Shown piece by piece: positions 10,419 to 20,851 of a stretch of 64,000 nt of DNA. The stretch comes from Metamycoplasma salivarium (lineage in GTDB: Bacteria > Bacillota_I > Bacilli_A > Mycoplasmatales > Metamycoplasmataceae). The notes beneath the pieces are model-generated. The model made no database searches. It saw nothing but the letters and a program-made list of their open reading frames with translations, and was not told the DNA's origin. The number at the start of each line of letters is the position of its first letter. Position 1 is the stretch's first letter. The stretch is from the NCBI RefSeq assembly GCF_900660445.2, contig NZ_LR214938.2, forward strand, positions 664,348-728,347, given 5' to 3'. The position numbers were made by a program, and so were the translations under genes.

Positions 10419-11449
10419 TGAAAAAATCTCGGAAGTTATATGCCTTTATTTTTGCTATCTCAATTGTTGTAACAATCTTAATTTTCTTTTTGTCGTTAAT
10501 TATAGGTAGATATGTTATTTCGCTTAAAACATTTTTTGCAATTTTAAGTGGTAATAATACATCATTAGATTATCAAAATGCATATAGCGTTATTGTATAT
10601 ATCAGACTACCAAGATCGTTAATTGCAATGTTAGTTGGAGTTTCGCTGTCACTTGCAGGATTAATTTATCAACAATTATTTAAAAACAAATTAGCATCAC
10701 CTAATGTTTTAGGAATTTCTAGTGGAGCAAGTGTTGGTGCTGCAATTTGTATTTATTTAGGTATGTCTGGCATTTTTGGTGGAATTGTAATTACATTAGT
10801 GTCATTTGCTTTTGGAATGGCAACAGTTTTACTTGTTGTGGCTATGTCAAAAGTCTTTAGAACTAAATCTTCTGTATCACTAATCTTAGCTGGAATTATT
10901 GTTTCAGGATTAATGTCTTCAATTTTAAGTATTATTAAAACAATTTCAAATCCAGATAGTACTTTGCCACAAATAGTTTATTGACTTATGGGTTCATTTA
11001 GTAAAGCTAATATGAATCAATTTTGAATTTTATTACCAATTGTTGTAATATGTACAATAATCTTGATTATCATAAGATGAAGAATTAATTTGGTTGCATT
11101 AGGAAGAATTGTTTCAATGTCTAAAGGCCTTAATTATACTTTTTATAAATGACTATTAATTTTCATAGGTGCTATGCTAATATCAGCATCGGTTGCAGTT
11201 TCAGGGAATGTTTCATGAGTTGGTTTAATTATTCCTAATATTTTAACTATGATTTTTAAAAATGATAATCGTAAAACAATTATATTTTCAATTCCAATTG
11301 GTGCATCATTTATGATTTTAGTTGATATTTTATCTAGATCAATTACGCCAGATGAAATTCCATTAAGTGGTATTACTGGAGTTATTGGACTTATTACAAT
11401 TATTATTTTCTTTATTTTGAAATTTAGAAAAGGACATAAAAATGCTTAA
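10418..11449 (+). CDS. FecCD-family ABC transporter permease
   Basis: A 343-aa membrane protein with about ten hydrophobic segments. It has FecCD signatures: RLPRSLIAMLVGVSLSLAG (about 68-86) followed by QQLFKNKLASPNVLGISSGA (about 90-109), and the cytoplasmic coupling stretch VSWVGLIIPN near 270. It forms the transmembrane channel for the binding lipoprotein and ATPase on either side and would work as a homodimer. Its ATG overlaps the upstream stop by one base (TAATG), which indicates translational coupling. Confidence 0.9.
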
Positions 11450-12203
11450 GGTTAATAATTTAAATTTTAGTTATTCAAAGAACAATGAAGATACATTGAA
11501 AGATATATCTTTTGAATTGGATAACAATAAGATATATGTTATTTTAGGATTGAATGGATGCGGTAAAACAACATTATTAAGACTATTAAACGGATTTTAT
11601 AAACCTAAATCTGGAGAGATTTTAATTAATGATGTAAATCTAAATAAATATTCAATTAAAGAAAGATCTAAATTATTTTCACTTGTAGCTCAAACATTAT
11701 ACATTGATTATTTTAATATGACAGTTGGCAATTACCTTGAGTTAAGTTTTATCAATAAAACCAAATTCTATGAAAATAATGCAAAAAAGTATCTCCAAAA
11801 TATAAAAGATATGCTAATTAAATTTAATATTGAAAATTTGCTTAATAAACAAGTAAATGAACTTAGCGGCGGTCAAAAACAATTAATTGAAATTTGTGCT
11901 ACATTATTACAAGATACACCAATTATTTATTTTGATGAACCAACATCAGCCTTAGACTTAAAAAATGCAGAAAATGTCTTGTCTTTAATTAAACAAACAT
12001 CAAAAGATAAAACTATCATTTTAACTAGTCATAATCCAAATCATGCATTATATTTAAATTGCGAAGTAATATTAATGGGCAAAGGTTCAATTATTGAAAT
12101 AGGTCATGCAAAAGATATTATTACATTAGAAAAATTAAAACCAATTTATGGAGATAAAATTAAATATAGCGATTTATTAGAATATAAAGAAATTAGTTTT
12201 TAA
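11442..12203 (+). CDS. FecE-like ABC transporter ATP-binding protein
   Basis: The product is 253 aa, typical for the family. Walker A is GLNGCGKTT (36-44), the ABC signature is LSGGQKQ (about 141-147), Walker B is IIYFDEPTSALD (about 162-173), and the switch histidine lies in TSHN. It hydrolyses ATP on the inner membrane face to drive uptake by the two proteins encoded upstream, and its start overlaps the permease gene by 8 nt. The next gene follows after 11 nt with its own Shine-Dalgarno, so read-through into it is possible. Confidence 0.92.
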   Translation: MLKVNNLNFSYSKNNEDTLKDISFELDNNKIYVILGLNGCGKTTLLRLLNGFYKPKSGEILINDVNLNKYSIKERSKLFSLVAQTLYIDYFNMTVGNYLELSFINKTKFYENNAKKYLQNIKDMLIKFNIENLLNKQVNELSGGQKQLIEICATLLQDTPIIYFDEPTSALDLKNAENVLSLIKQTSKDKTIILTSHNPNHALYLNCEVILMGKGSIIEIGHAKDIITLEKLKPIYGDKIKYSDLLEYKEISF

Positions 12204-12214
12204 AAGGAGAAAAA

Positions 12215-13279
12215 ATGAACGAACCAATAAAACACCATTACATACCACAATTCATTTTAAGGAATTTTAATAAAGAAGGCAATAGAGTATGTTATTGAAA
12301 TATTGAAAATAATAAATTAGAAGAGTGAAGTACCTCTTCTATTTTTATGGAGAAAAATTTGTATAGGAATAATGACTATTCGGATGAACCTACAAAAATT
12401 GAAAGAAAATTTAGTCAACTAGAAAATGAAATCTCACAATTAATTAAAAATAATATCTTAAATAGAGAAGTTATTACACTTACACGAGCTGAAGCATTTA
12501 AATTAAGAAACTTTTTATTTCTTATGTCATTTCGAATAAGAGCAAAAATGCAACAATACAGAGATCAAAATTTTACTCCTGATACAAAAGAATACTTATC
12601 TTCATATGTGAAAAATGAAAACTATGAAAAATTATGATTAGAAGAGTTAAACAATATATTAGATGCTAAATCTATTGAAAATGTTCTTAATGCAGATGTA
12701 GACAGTATTATGAAAGAACAAGCATTTTCTTTCAAATCATTTTATTATCTTACATTTGTAAAAACAAAAGAACAAAATTTTTTGTTGGGCGATGTTTATC
12801 CTACTGCCGAAATTGATATTTCTCTAATTAATGATAGTCCTGAAAAGACATTCTTACATTTTTTATATCCTATTACACCAAACTTAATGATTATTCTAAA
12901 TAATGTCATATTTAAAAAGCAATATGAAGCTATAAATAAATCAATGAAAGATATCGTAGATATTGATACAATAATAATGCGGTCAAAAATAAAAGGCAAT
13001 TGTATATTTGAACCAATACCGCATTATGCAAAACCAAACCAATATTCACTAGATGACATTTTTGAATACCATTTAAAGCAAATCAAAAATAGTGAAGTTC
13101 TTTATATAAATTCATTAATTTTGAACGAAGCAAAAAAGGGAATTATTTTTAAAAATAAATATGGAATATATGACTCTATAAAATATTATGAAGCCCTTCT
13201 TAATATTCAAAATTCTAGAAAAAATGATTATCGTCCTCTTTTATTAGAAATACTAGATAAAAATCAAAAAAATAAGTAG
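12215..13279 (+). CDS. DUF4238-family protein
   Basis: The 354-aa protein starts MNEPIKHHYIPQFILRNF, the conserved HHYxPxFxLRxF opening of DUF4238. Further in are the helix-rich LTRAEAFKLRNFLFLMSFR region (about 90-108) and the FLLGDVYP block (about 189-196). The function of DUF4238 is not established; its conserved His pair and Asp suggest metal binding, possibly enzymatic, but that is inference. It has a strong ribosome-binding site (AAAAGGAG), uses TGA for Trp, and is not obviously related to the iron transporter it follows. A terminator-like hairpin comes straight after its stop codon. Confidence 0.7.
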
Positions 13280-13320
13280 AGAGTTATCACTAACAACTTT
13301 ACTTGTTTTTTTATTTTTTG
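13275..13320. terminator. Probable intrinsic terminator between convergent genes
   Basis: AAGTAGAG and the downstream CTTTACTT can pair around a loop (with a G-T pair and small bulges), followed by GTTTTTTTATTTTTT. It overlaps the DUF4238 stop on the plus strand and lies beside the 3' end of the minus-strand gene. The stem is imperfect. Confidence 0.5.
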
Positions 13321-13324
13321 AACC

Positions 13325-13834
13325 TTACCAATCCATAAATTCTTTTCGTTTGACCCTATCATATGGTTCTAAGTCAATTTCTTGTTGATTTTGAAGATCG
13401 AAAATGAATAATTTATAATGCTTTAATGCTCATCTTAATGCTTCAATCTTATCTAAAATTATATATACATAGTCCATATGTAAAATTCCATTTTCATACC
13501 AAAAACCCAAATTATTTTCAAATGATGCATAGTATTTCTCTAGCAAATATTTTTTAGCAATTTCTTTTAATTTTTGATTAGTTATATTATGAATATCCAT
13601 TTCAATTTCTTCAGGCTTGCTGATACAAACAATATATCCAGTTTTTTCATTATACGCATTATGATTTTTCATTACTATCCCAGAAGTTGAATTGATTCTT
13701 CTCATCACATTTTGATAGCTTGGACATAAAGTACTTGTTTTGCTTTGCACAATACCTCGAATACTTATAAAACCAAATCTATTTTCTTTAATATCATTAG
13801 GTAAAAGTTCAAATTTAAATTGTTTATCTTTCAT
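13325..13834 (-). CDS. Hypothetical protein, 169 aa
   Basis: A soluble protein with no family that I can name with confidence. The C-terminal half has the pattern NNLGFWYENGILHMDYVYI, then a helix DKIEALRWALKHYKL, then IFDLQNQQEIDL (about 112-158). I have a general memory of similar endings in small phage- or plasmid-encoded proteins. The start is supported by AAAGGAGC 3 nt upstream. It uses TGA for Trp at residue 135. It converges with the DUF4238 gene and has its own upstream region, so the two are probably not one operon. Confidence 0.6.
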
Positions 13835-14004
13835 TTGCTCCTTTAAATTTAAATTTGTATTTGTGGCTAATTAATATTTTAATATTAAAAAATAAAATTT
13901 AATTATCAAACCTATGTTTTAACTTAATCAAACATAATTGTCCTTATTATTAAAAGTTTTCTTATAATTATTTGTAATACATTTTAAGGGGATAAAAAAT
14001 AAAT

Positions 14005-15282
14005 ATGACTATTTTAAAAGAACTTTTATACACTATTTCTAGTTTGCCACAAATTGTGAATGTTAGTTCAACAAATACTCCCAATGAAAATATCGATACA
14101 AAAAACTTAGAAAAATTGTTGAGTTTTATCAACGCCCAGGAAGGTACGATAAACAAAATTGTAAATGGCAAAGGACTTTATCAAAAACGTTTCGAAACAT
14201 TAACTTTAGAAGAAAAAAAGAACTTTTTTAAAGAAGTTATGAGAAATTCTGCTACCACAAAGGAACAAAAAAATATTATTGAAGAAAAATTAAAAGATGA
14301 TAAGTTTGTTAATGAACATTTAGATTCATTTTTTGATTCAACTATACAAAACATAATCAGAGCTAAAAGCAATGAAAACAAAAGCAAAAAGCAATTAAAA
14401 AATGATTTGAAAGAAAAGAAGAGACTTGAAACAGATCCTGAACATTATATAAATGATAGTAGTGAAGTTTCATCAAAGAAAATTTATGCAGAATTAAAAC
14501 AATTAGAAGGAATTCTAAATGAATATGAAATTATTTTAAAACCATTACTAAAAAAAATTGAAATGATTGAAACCATAAAATATAGTTTGAATCTTTTGCA
14601 AATATTACTAGCGGCTTCTATTGTTGCAACTACAATGGTAGGTATATTTTTTCCGCCTGCCTTAACAGCTATTCCTCATCTTTCATTAGCTTCTTTTGCA
14701 ATTGGCGCTATTCAAATTGCATTAGAAATGTATGTAACTGAATTAAAACAGTTAAATAATAATAATCAAAACCTTTTGAAAGCACTTAGTGTGGCGTTTC
14801 GTGGTTATGGACAATTAGGCGTTGAGAAATTACTTTCTAAGTCTTACACAAGAATTGATAAGATATATGGTTCCAATCTTACAAATAAACTAAATATTAT
14901 TCTTGCTATTTGGAGTGGTATACAAAATATTCGTTCTGCAATAGCTTCCGAAAATGAAATAAGACAAATAATTTCTTTAAGGGATAAAATGCATACATTG
15001 TCAAAAGGGTTTATAAGTAGGTGAATAAATTTCCGCGAAAGAAATATATTTGTTGTTATTGAAGAAACGAAACAACATGGTGATTACCATGAAGACGGCT
15101 ATGGCGGACAAAATATTTTATTTAAGAATTTAGACGAAAATAAAATTTATACATTAGAAGAAATGTTAGCGATGCCCAATCAGTATTTGCTAATGTATAA
15201 ACTAATAAAGGTTCATGATAAAAACAAAGGATGATATATAAGAAGTTTACCAAACGATATTAAAGAGGATAATTTAGGGTAA
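14005..15282 (+). CDS. Unknown protein with charged helical arm and central hydrophobic region
   Basis: A 425-aa product with no family recognised. Residues 45-190 are highly charged and likely coiled coil. Residues about 196-240 form two adjacent hydrophobic helices (LLQILLAASIVATTMVGIFF and SLASFAIGAIQIAL). A further helical part follows, then a soluble C-terminal domain with YHEDGYGGQNILF (about 358-370). Such an arrangement is seen in membrane-inserting or pore-forming proteins, but that is only an analogy. GGGGA lies about 12 nt before the ATG. The next gene, a membrane protein, begins 7 nt after the stop, so the two likely work together. Confidence 0.6.
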
Positions 15283-15289
15283 AGATTTT

Positions 15290-15964
15290 ATGAATAGTAA
15301 CCCATTATATTTTTATCTATTTGTTTTATTTAGTATGCTCATGTGACTATTAATTCCACTAACATATTTTAAAACAAAAAAGGTTGTTAAACACTTTTTT
15401 TGAAAATTACGCGTATTAAATAAATTTGATGATTATAACTTCTTTTACTATATGCCAATAATGTTTGTTAGTCTTTCTGCATCAATTGCGGGTAATGTAA
15501 TATCACTAATGTTTTTGATCATATATTTGAAGCATAATTTCTCTATGCCGGTCATATTTGTATATGCGATTTATCAAACTTTAAATATTTTTGCTTTGTT
15601 TATTTGTATGGAATTGTATTTAATAGTAAATAGTATAACAAGAAAAAAGATATATTCTAATTCAATTTATTTGCTAATCTTATATAGACATTTTATTAAA
15701 AACAAACCTTCAGAATTTGATTTACAAATTAAAAATATAATTTTAAATTCTCAAATTGAAAAGATTAAAGATATAAACAACATATACAAGAAGATTTTTG
15801 AATCAACTTTAAATAATAAAGGTTTATTAAATGAATTTTATTATGATTGACTTTTGTTTACGCATATTTGTAAAACACAAAAAATATCATTATTTAAAAT
15901 CAATAGATTTTTTAGAAAATTATATAAAGGTGCTAAGTTAGCTAAAATGCAAAATAAAAAATAG
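15290..15964 (+). CDS. Multi-pass membrane protein, partner of the preceding gene
   Basis: A 224-aa protein of unknown family. It has one hydrophobic segment at the N-terminus (about 8-28) and two more at about 55-80 and 85-110, followed by a lysine-rich cytosolic-looking tail of about 110 residues that is probably helical. TGA encodes Trp several times. It is packed 7 nt behind the 425-aa gene and ends against the convergent DHH gene with a hairpin between them. Confidence 0.6.
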
Positions 15965-15980
15965 GACTTAGCCTATTTAT
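15957..15980. terminator. Bidirectional hairpin between convergent genes
   Basis: AAATAGG (15959-15965) pairs with CCTATTT (15972-15978) around a 6-nt loop, with A- and T-rich flanks. It spans the stop codons of the plus-strand membrane gene and the minus-strand DHH gene. Confidence 0.6.
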
Positions 15981-16969
15981 TCATATTCTGCTATATTTAA
16001 GACTTCTTTTTCACAGTCTTTAATTACTAGTGGAATATTTTTTTCATCATGAATTTGAGCACCTGATGCTCTATGGTGACCTCCACCATTTCATTTTAAA
16101 GCAACATTTCTCACGCAAGCACCATTTGATCTAAATTCACATCTAATTTGATCTTTTGCTTCTTGAGTAAAGAATACTCAAATTTTATTATCATCAATAT
16201 TTGCTAAAAGTGAAGGTCTATTAGCTTGTAAAGGGTCTAAAATACCTAGTTTTTTTTGATTTTCTAGATCAAAATAAAATGAAACAACTTGGTTTGAGAT
16301 TTTCATATTTTGTTGAACATAGGCATTAATTTTGATATCTTTTAATGTTTTTTTAGCAAGTTCATCGTGAATTAGATTTTTATTTGCATTGCATTCTCAT
16401 AAATTAGCAACAATAGACAATGTTTTAGCAATTGTGGTATTTGTTGTTAATCTTACAGAATCTGTATAAATTCCTAAATATAAATAAGTTGCTGCTTTAG
16501 CATTTATTTTTCAGTTTAAACACATTGCAAGCTCAGCAACTTGCTGTGCTGCAGCTGGTGCTTCTGGTTCAATCCATCTAATTGATGCATATAAATCATC
16601 ATCGTTAGGATGGTGGTCAATTCTAATAACATCAGTAAAAATTTTTTCATCAAGATAGATTCTTGATTCTAATCTTTCTTTGAAATTTGCATCAACAATA
16701 ATGGCTAGCGATGAAGGCATAGGTTTTAGTTCAATATGATCCATTGTAAAATCTAAAAATGGATATGAATTTTTTGAATCTCCAATGGCATAAACTTTTT
16801 TGTTAGGAAAGTTTTCTAAAATAAGATTTTTCATTCCAAATTGTGAACCCAAACAATCTCCATCAGGGCGAATATGGTGATAAATTACAATATTGTCATA
16901 TTGCTTAATTTTATTTTCAATTTGTTTGAACAAATCTAATTTTTCTTTAGTTATTGTTATCTTGTTCAT
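15977..16969 (-). CDS. DHH-family phosphoesterase (NrnA/MgpA type), copy 2
   Basis: A 330-aa protein with the DHH motifs HHIRPDGDCLGS (31-42), a VDAN strand, IDHHP (about 115-119) and, near the C-terminus, GGGHHRASGA from the DHHA1 domain. This family comprises Mn-dependent cytosolic enzymes that degrade short oligoribonucleotides (nanoRNA) and dephosphorylate pAp; mollicute members may also act on cyclic dinucleotide products. The ATG overlaps the upstream paralogue by 23 nt, so the genes are translationally linked. All catalytic motifs look intact. Confidence 0.9.
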
Positions 16970-17933
16970 ATTTTATAACCTCATTTTCTAAATCGTTAAT
17001 TAATGCTTTCATTTCATGTTTGTTGTGAACCGTTGCACCTGCGGCCATTTCATGGCCTCCACCAGGAGCATATTTTTCACAAATTTTGTTAATAAAGACA
17101 CTATTACTTCTTATCCTACATCTAATATCACCATTATCTAAATCAATAAAAAATACTCAAACTCTACAATCACCAATGTTAGCTAATACATTAACATCAT
17201 TTGCTTCGTTTTCAGATAGGTTAAATTTTTTTTGTAGTTTTTTTGTTACATGGAAATATAATACTTTGCCTTGTTTTTTGTAGTTTAATAAAACATAAGC
17301 AGAAAATCTAACTTTTCTTTCATCGCGATATGATAAAGGTAAATTGATATCTCAAACTTTAAAATGTGGTGCTGAATGTAAATAACCCATGACTTCAAAA
17401 GTTCTTTTTTGAGTATAGTCGTATTGAAATCTGCCTGAGTCAGTATTAATTCCTAAATAAATATATCTAGCTGCAGCATCACTTACTTTTCATTTTGCTT
17501 GCATAGCAATATATCCAATTTGTTCAGCAGAAGCAACATATTCATTATCCTCTCAAGTAAAATCGTAATTGATATCAGGATCAACTGGGTGATGGTCAAT
17601 TCTTAAAAGTTTTGTAAATCTTTTGTCTAATAAAAATTCTGCATTTTGAATTCTATTACTATTATTCGCATCAACAACAACACCTAGTGAATTTTCATAA
17701 TATTTTTTGTCGATTTTAGATTCATCATCAAAATCTCAAGTCATAAATGGAAAATTACCAATTGCATCACCAAATACAAAAACATTTTTATTTGGATAGT
17801 TGGTTTTTAATAGTTCCCTTAGTCCAAATTGTGAACCCAAGCAATCGCCATCGGGACGGATATGATGAAAAATAAAAATATTATCAAATTTTTCTAATGC
17901 GTCAAATGCAGTTTTTCAATTATTTTTAGCCAT
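16947..17933 (-). CDS. DHH-family phosphoesterase (NrnA/MgpA type), copy 1
   Basis: A 328-aa paralogue of the next gene, with HHIRPDGDCLGS at 23-34, VDANN, IDHHPVDPD and the DHHA1 ending GGGHEMAAGA. The start is fixed by AGGAGATAAATA-ATG. The two copies share layout and motifs but differ through most of the sequence, suggesting an old duplication. The likely role is recycling of nanoRNA and pAp. It is the first gene of a two-gene operon transcribed towards the 14-16 kb cassette. Confidence 0.9.
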
Positions 17934-18120
17934 TATTTATCTCCTATAATTTTAAAAGATTCTATGTAAGTTAATTGTCTAAACAACAATAAAACTTACC
18001 ATGCAATTAATATTATAAAGTATTAATTTAGTGGAATTACTAACAATAGTAATGATTCAAATTTAATTGTTATAATAATGAGTATAAGTTAATTAACATT
18101 ATTTGAAAACAGGAGAGAAA

Positions 18121-19047
18121 ATGTTAGAACAAATAGTTTTGGTAAACCAACAACAGCAAAAGGAAAACTCCTTTGCAGATATATTAAATGATGAAGTAAG
18201 ACAAAAAATTACTGACATCTTTAAAAAGGATGTAAAAACTGCTGAAGATAGTAAGTTTTTACAATTGATTGTTAATGAATTACAAAAATGAAAAGAAGAT
18301 GCTATAAATCATCCGAATGCATCTGAATGTCGCAATGTTTTTAATATGCAAAACAATAGCATTAACAGCAATACATATAAAGTTAGGGAAATTAAGGATA
18401 TAAATGAAGTAATTAATTTATTGGATAAACAGTCTAATATGCTTGATACTATCATTAAACAAAATGAAAACAAAAATATTTCACAACTAAATGTTGCATA
18501 TTCACTTACTTCTTGGGATTGGGGATATTATGTTTATGAAAGTTGAGTAGAAAAATTTATTGATAATGATTGTTGAAGCCAATGCAGAGCAAGATACTTT
18601 CAAACATTAAATAATATAAAAGGATTTAATGATGCTGCTAAAAAAATTGCAGAATGGATAGGGACGTATTTGCTTCCACTAACGGAAATTGAAGTTAATA
18701 CTGGATTTCCAAAAATTGATGGTATATTAAAGCTTGGACAAGCAATAATTAGTTTTGGATGATTTATTGCAGATCAAACAGCAACTTTTACAGATAGGTT
18801 TATTCCCAATATTATTGGGATTGCTAATAATTTTAACTATGAATATACGAAATCCATTATTGAAAAATTAGATAAATTATGATTAAGACTAAAAAATGAA
18901 GTTGTTTGATTAGATAAGATAAGACCTTCATATTGACGCTTAAGAAATTCTATTAGGGATATAAAGACTGATTTACGTTCTCTTTACTTGATTGCAGAGA
19001 AAAAATATTCTGATAGCCAAAACACAGATTATTTTGGAGGATATTAA
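18121..19047 (+). CDS. Unknown 308-aa protein, first gene of the nucleotidyltransferase cassette
   Basis: No family recognised. The first 120 residues are charged and helical. The middle is rich in aromatic residues and Trp (SWDWGYYVYESWVEKF near 128-143), then comes a weakly hydrophobic stretch (about 200-225, LKLGQAIISFGWFIADQTAT) and a helical C-terminus. There is no clear signal peptide. The start is supported by CAGGAGAGAAA-ATG; the in-frame TTG at 18103 overlaps that site and is less likely. The membrane-anchored nucleotidyltransferase-like gene starts 9 nt after the stop. The layout resembles the pair at 14005-15964, but I see no convincing sequence similarity. Confidence 0.6.
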
Positions 19048-19056
19048 GCTTTCTTT

Positions 19057-20319
19057 ATGATTGAATTCAAGAAGTTTGATGAATTTATGGATTTAATGAA
19101 AAAGAAATATAAGACAAGATTTTATATTTTATTTTTTATATTGAAGATATTATTTCTTTATCCTATTTTCTTTCTTTCATCATTTGCAATAACATATTTT
19201 GTATTTGGAAAGAATTTTCAAAATTGAGAATCACTTTGTAGCATCATTCTAGCTGCAATTTTTACAATATATTTATTAATTCGTTGGATATTAAAATTTT
19301 ATTTTAATTTTTTTCTAAAGAAAAACATATTTAAATCATTTTTTGCAGTGATGTTTTTACTAAAATTATCATTTAATTGAAAAAAATATAATTATATTGA
19401 CGAGGAAACAATAAACATTATTAAAACATTTTCAAGAAAAGGGCTAGCATTACATGGTAGTATGTCTATTTTATGGTCAAATAGCAATTTTTATAGAAAA
19501 GCCAATGATATGGATTTTATTTCGATGTCAATATCTAACAAATACTTATTAAATGATCTTTCTTTATTAAAAAACGATAATTTAAAAATTGAGATGGACA
19601 ATATCTTCTATAAACTAGCTATTAATGATCATAAAATAGAAATCTTGCAACCAAAATTATTTGCAGCGAAGTTTTTTAGAAAGAAAAATGATGTTTTTAT
19701 ACCTAAATTAACATGACAGATTGCTATGAAGTATGTGCAAATATTTGATTGTGTTTTTAATGTAGGTATCTCACAAGAAAAAATAAAAGAATCAGTTATA
19801 GATTTAGCTTTTCTTTTAACTGACAGAATTGTTTATAGTAAGAATATAATTAAAACATTTATCTTGAATAGTCTTTCAAATTTATTTGTTAAGTATTTCA
19901 CCAACAATGCAACATATTCTTTTGATGACGAAGAATACAAGAGCAGATTAGATAATTTTTTTAAATCCGAAGTATTCAATATTCTTAAAGAAAATAATTT
20001 GTCTTGAATTTATAGAAAAATTTTTAGCATATACAAGAAAATTGTAAACGATGAGCAAATAAAAGCAATAAATTCTAATATAAACAATTTGTTGCAAAAC
20101 AAAGACGATTTATATAAAGAATTATTGTCACTTGGCAACATTAAAAGTTTATCGTCTCTCAAAATTTATTTTGATACTAAAGAAGAAAGAGAGCTTGCAT
20201 ATTCAAAAATAATTATTAGTCCAAATGTTGCAAAACTTTTAACGTATTTTCCATATTTAGTAAACGAGAAAAAACAAATAGATGTTAGATATTATCTTCT
20301 AAGTAAATTATCAATTTAG
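19057..20319 (+). CDS. Membrane-anchored protein with AbiEii-like nucleotidyltransferase domain
   Basis: A 420-aa protein. Residues 20-105 contain about three hydrophobic segments. The following region has the nucleotidyltransferase signature: LHGSM (GS at 134-135), then DMD (151-153), then the third acidic position in KIEIL (E195). PKLFAAKFF (199-207) and MKYVQIFD (224-231) correspond in place to the K and KD-type motifs of AbiEii-family toxins, which transfer nucleotides to RNA. The C-terminal 200 residues are helical and unknown. AbiEii proteins are normally soluble and paired with an AbiEi antitoxin; here the partner is different and there is a membrane anchor. The assignment rests on motif reading only. 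Confidence 0.55.
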
Positions 20320-20327
20320 TTAACTTT

Positions 20328-20846
20328 TCATTTTAATTTATTAGTATTGCTTTTATTCAAAATTTTATTTTCATGTTCTAATAGATAAATTTTTGCATCG
20401 ATTCCACAAGAAAATCCAGTTAGAGTTTTATTTGAACCAACAACTCTATGGCAAGGAACAATAATTAATAATGGATTTTTAGCAACTGCATTGCCAATTG
20501 CTTGACATGACATTTTTGCTTGCTTTGTTGTTATGATTATGCTATTTGCCAAATCTTTATAACTAATTGTTTGACCAAATGTTGCAAGCTCCTGTAAACT
20601 TTTTCAAACGAGCTTTTGAAAATTAGTACCAATAAATTTGATTTTGGGATATGCTAAAACTTGTTTATTCTTAAAATAAGTATCAAGTCATAATTGCACT
20701 TTGCAAAAAACAAAATTTGAAGATTCGTCTTCAATATCCTGCGATAGATTCTTATCATCTACTAACTCGATTTTAGTAATAAATTCATCATCACTTTCTA
20801 ACAAAAGTGTTCCAATTGGAGACTCATATTTCGCGAAATGTTTCAT
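20328..20846 (-). CDS. ogt: Methylated-DNA--protein-cysteine methyltransferase
   Basis: A 172-aa protein with the active-site motif IVPCHRVVG (Cys132) and the helix-turn-helix GNAVAKNP that binds DNA. It repairs O6-alkylguanine by moving the alkyl group to its own cysteine. It lies 5 nt downstream of metK in an asnA-metK-ogt operon. Its 3' end is only 8 bp from the convergent nucleotidyltransferase gene. Confidence 0.92.
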
Positions 20847-20851
20847 AATGA

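Noticed and set aside
13325..13834. ToxN/AbiQ-type III toxin for the 169-aa gene
   Set aside because: I considered this from size and context, but the family motifs are not present and there is no tandem RNA repeat upstream to serve as antitoxin.
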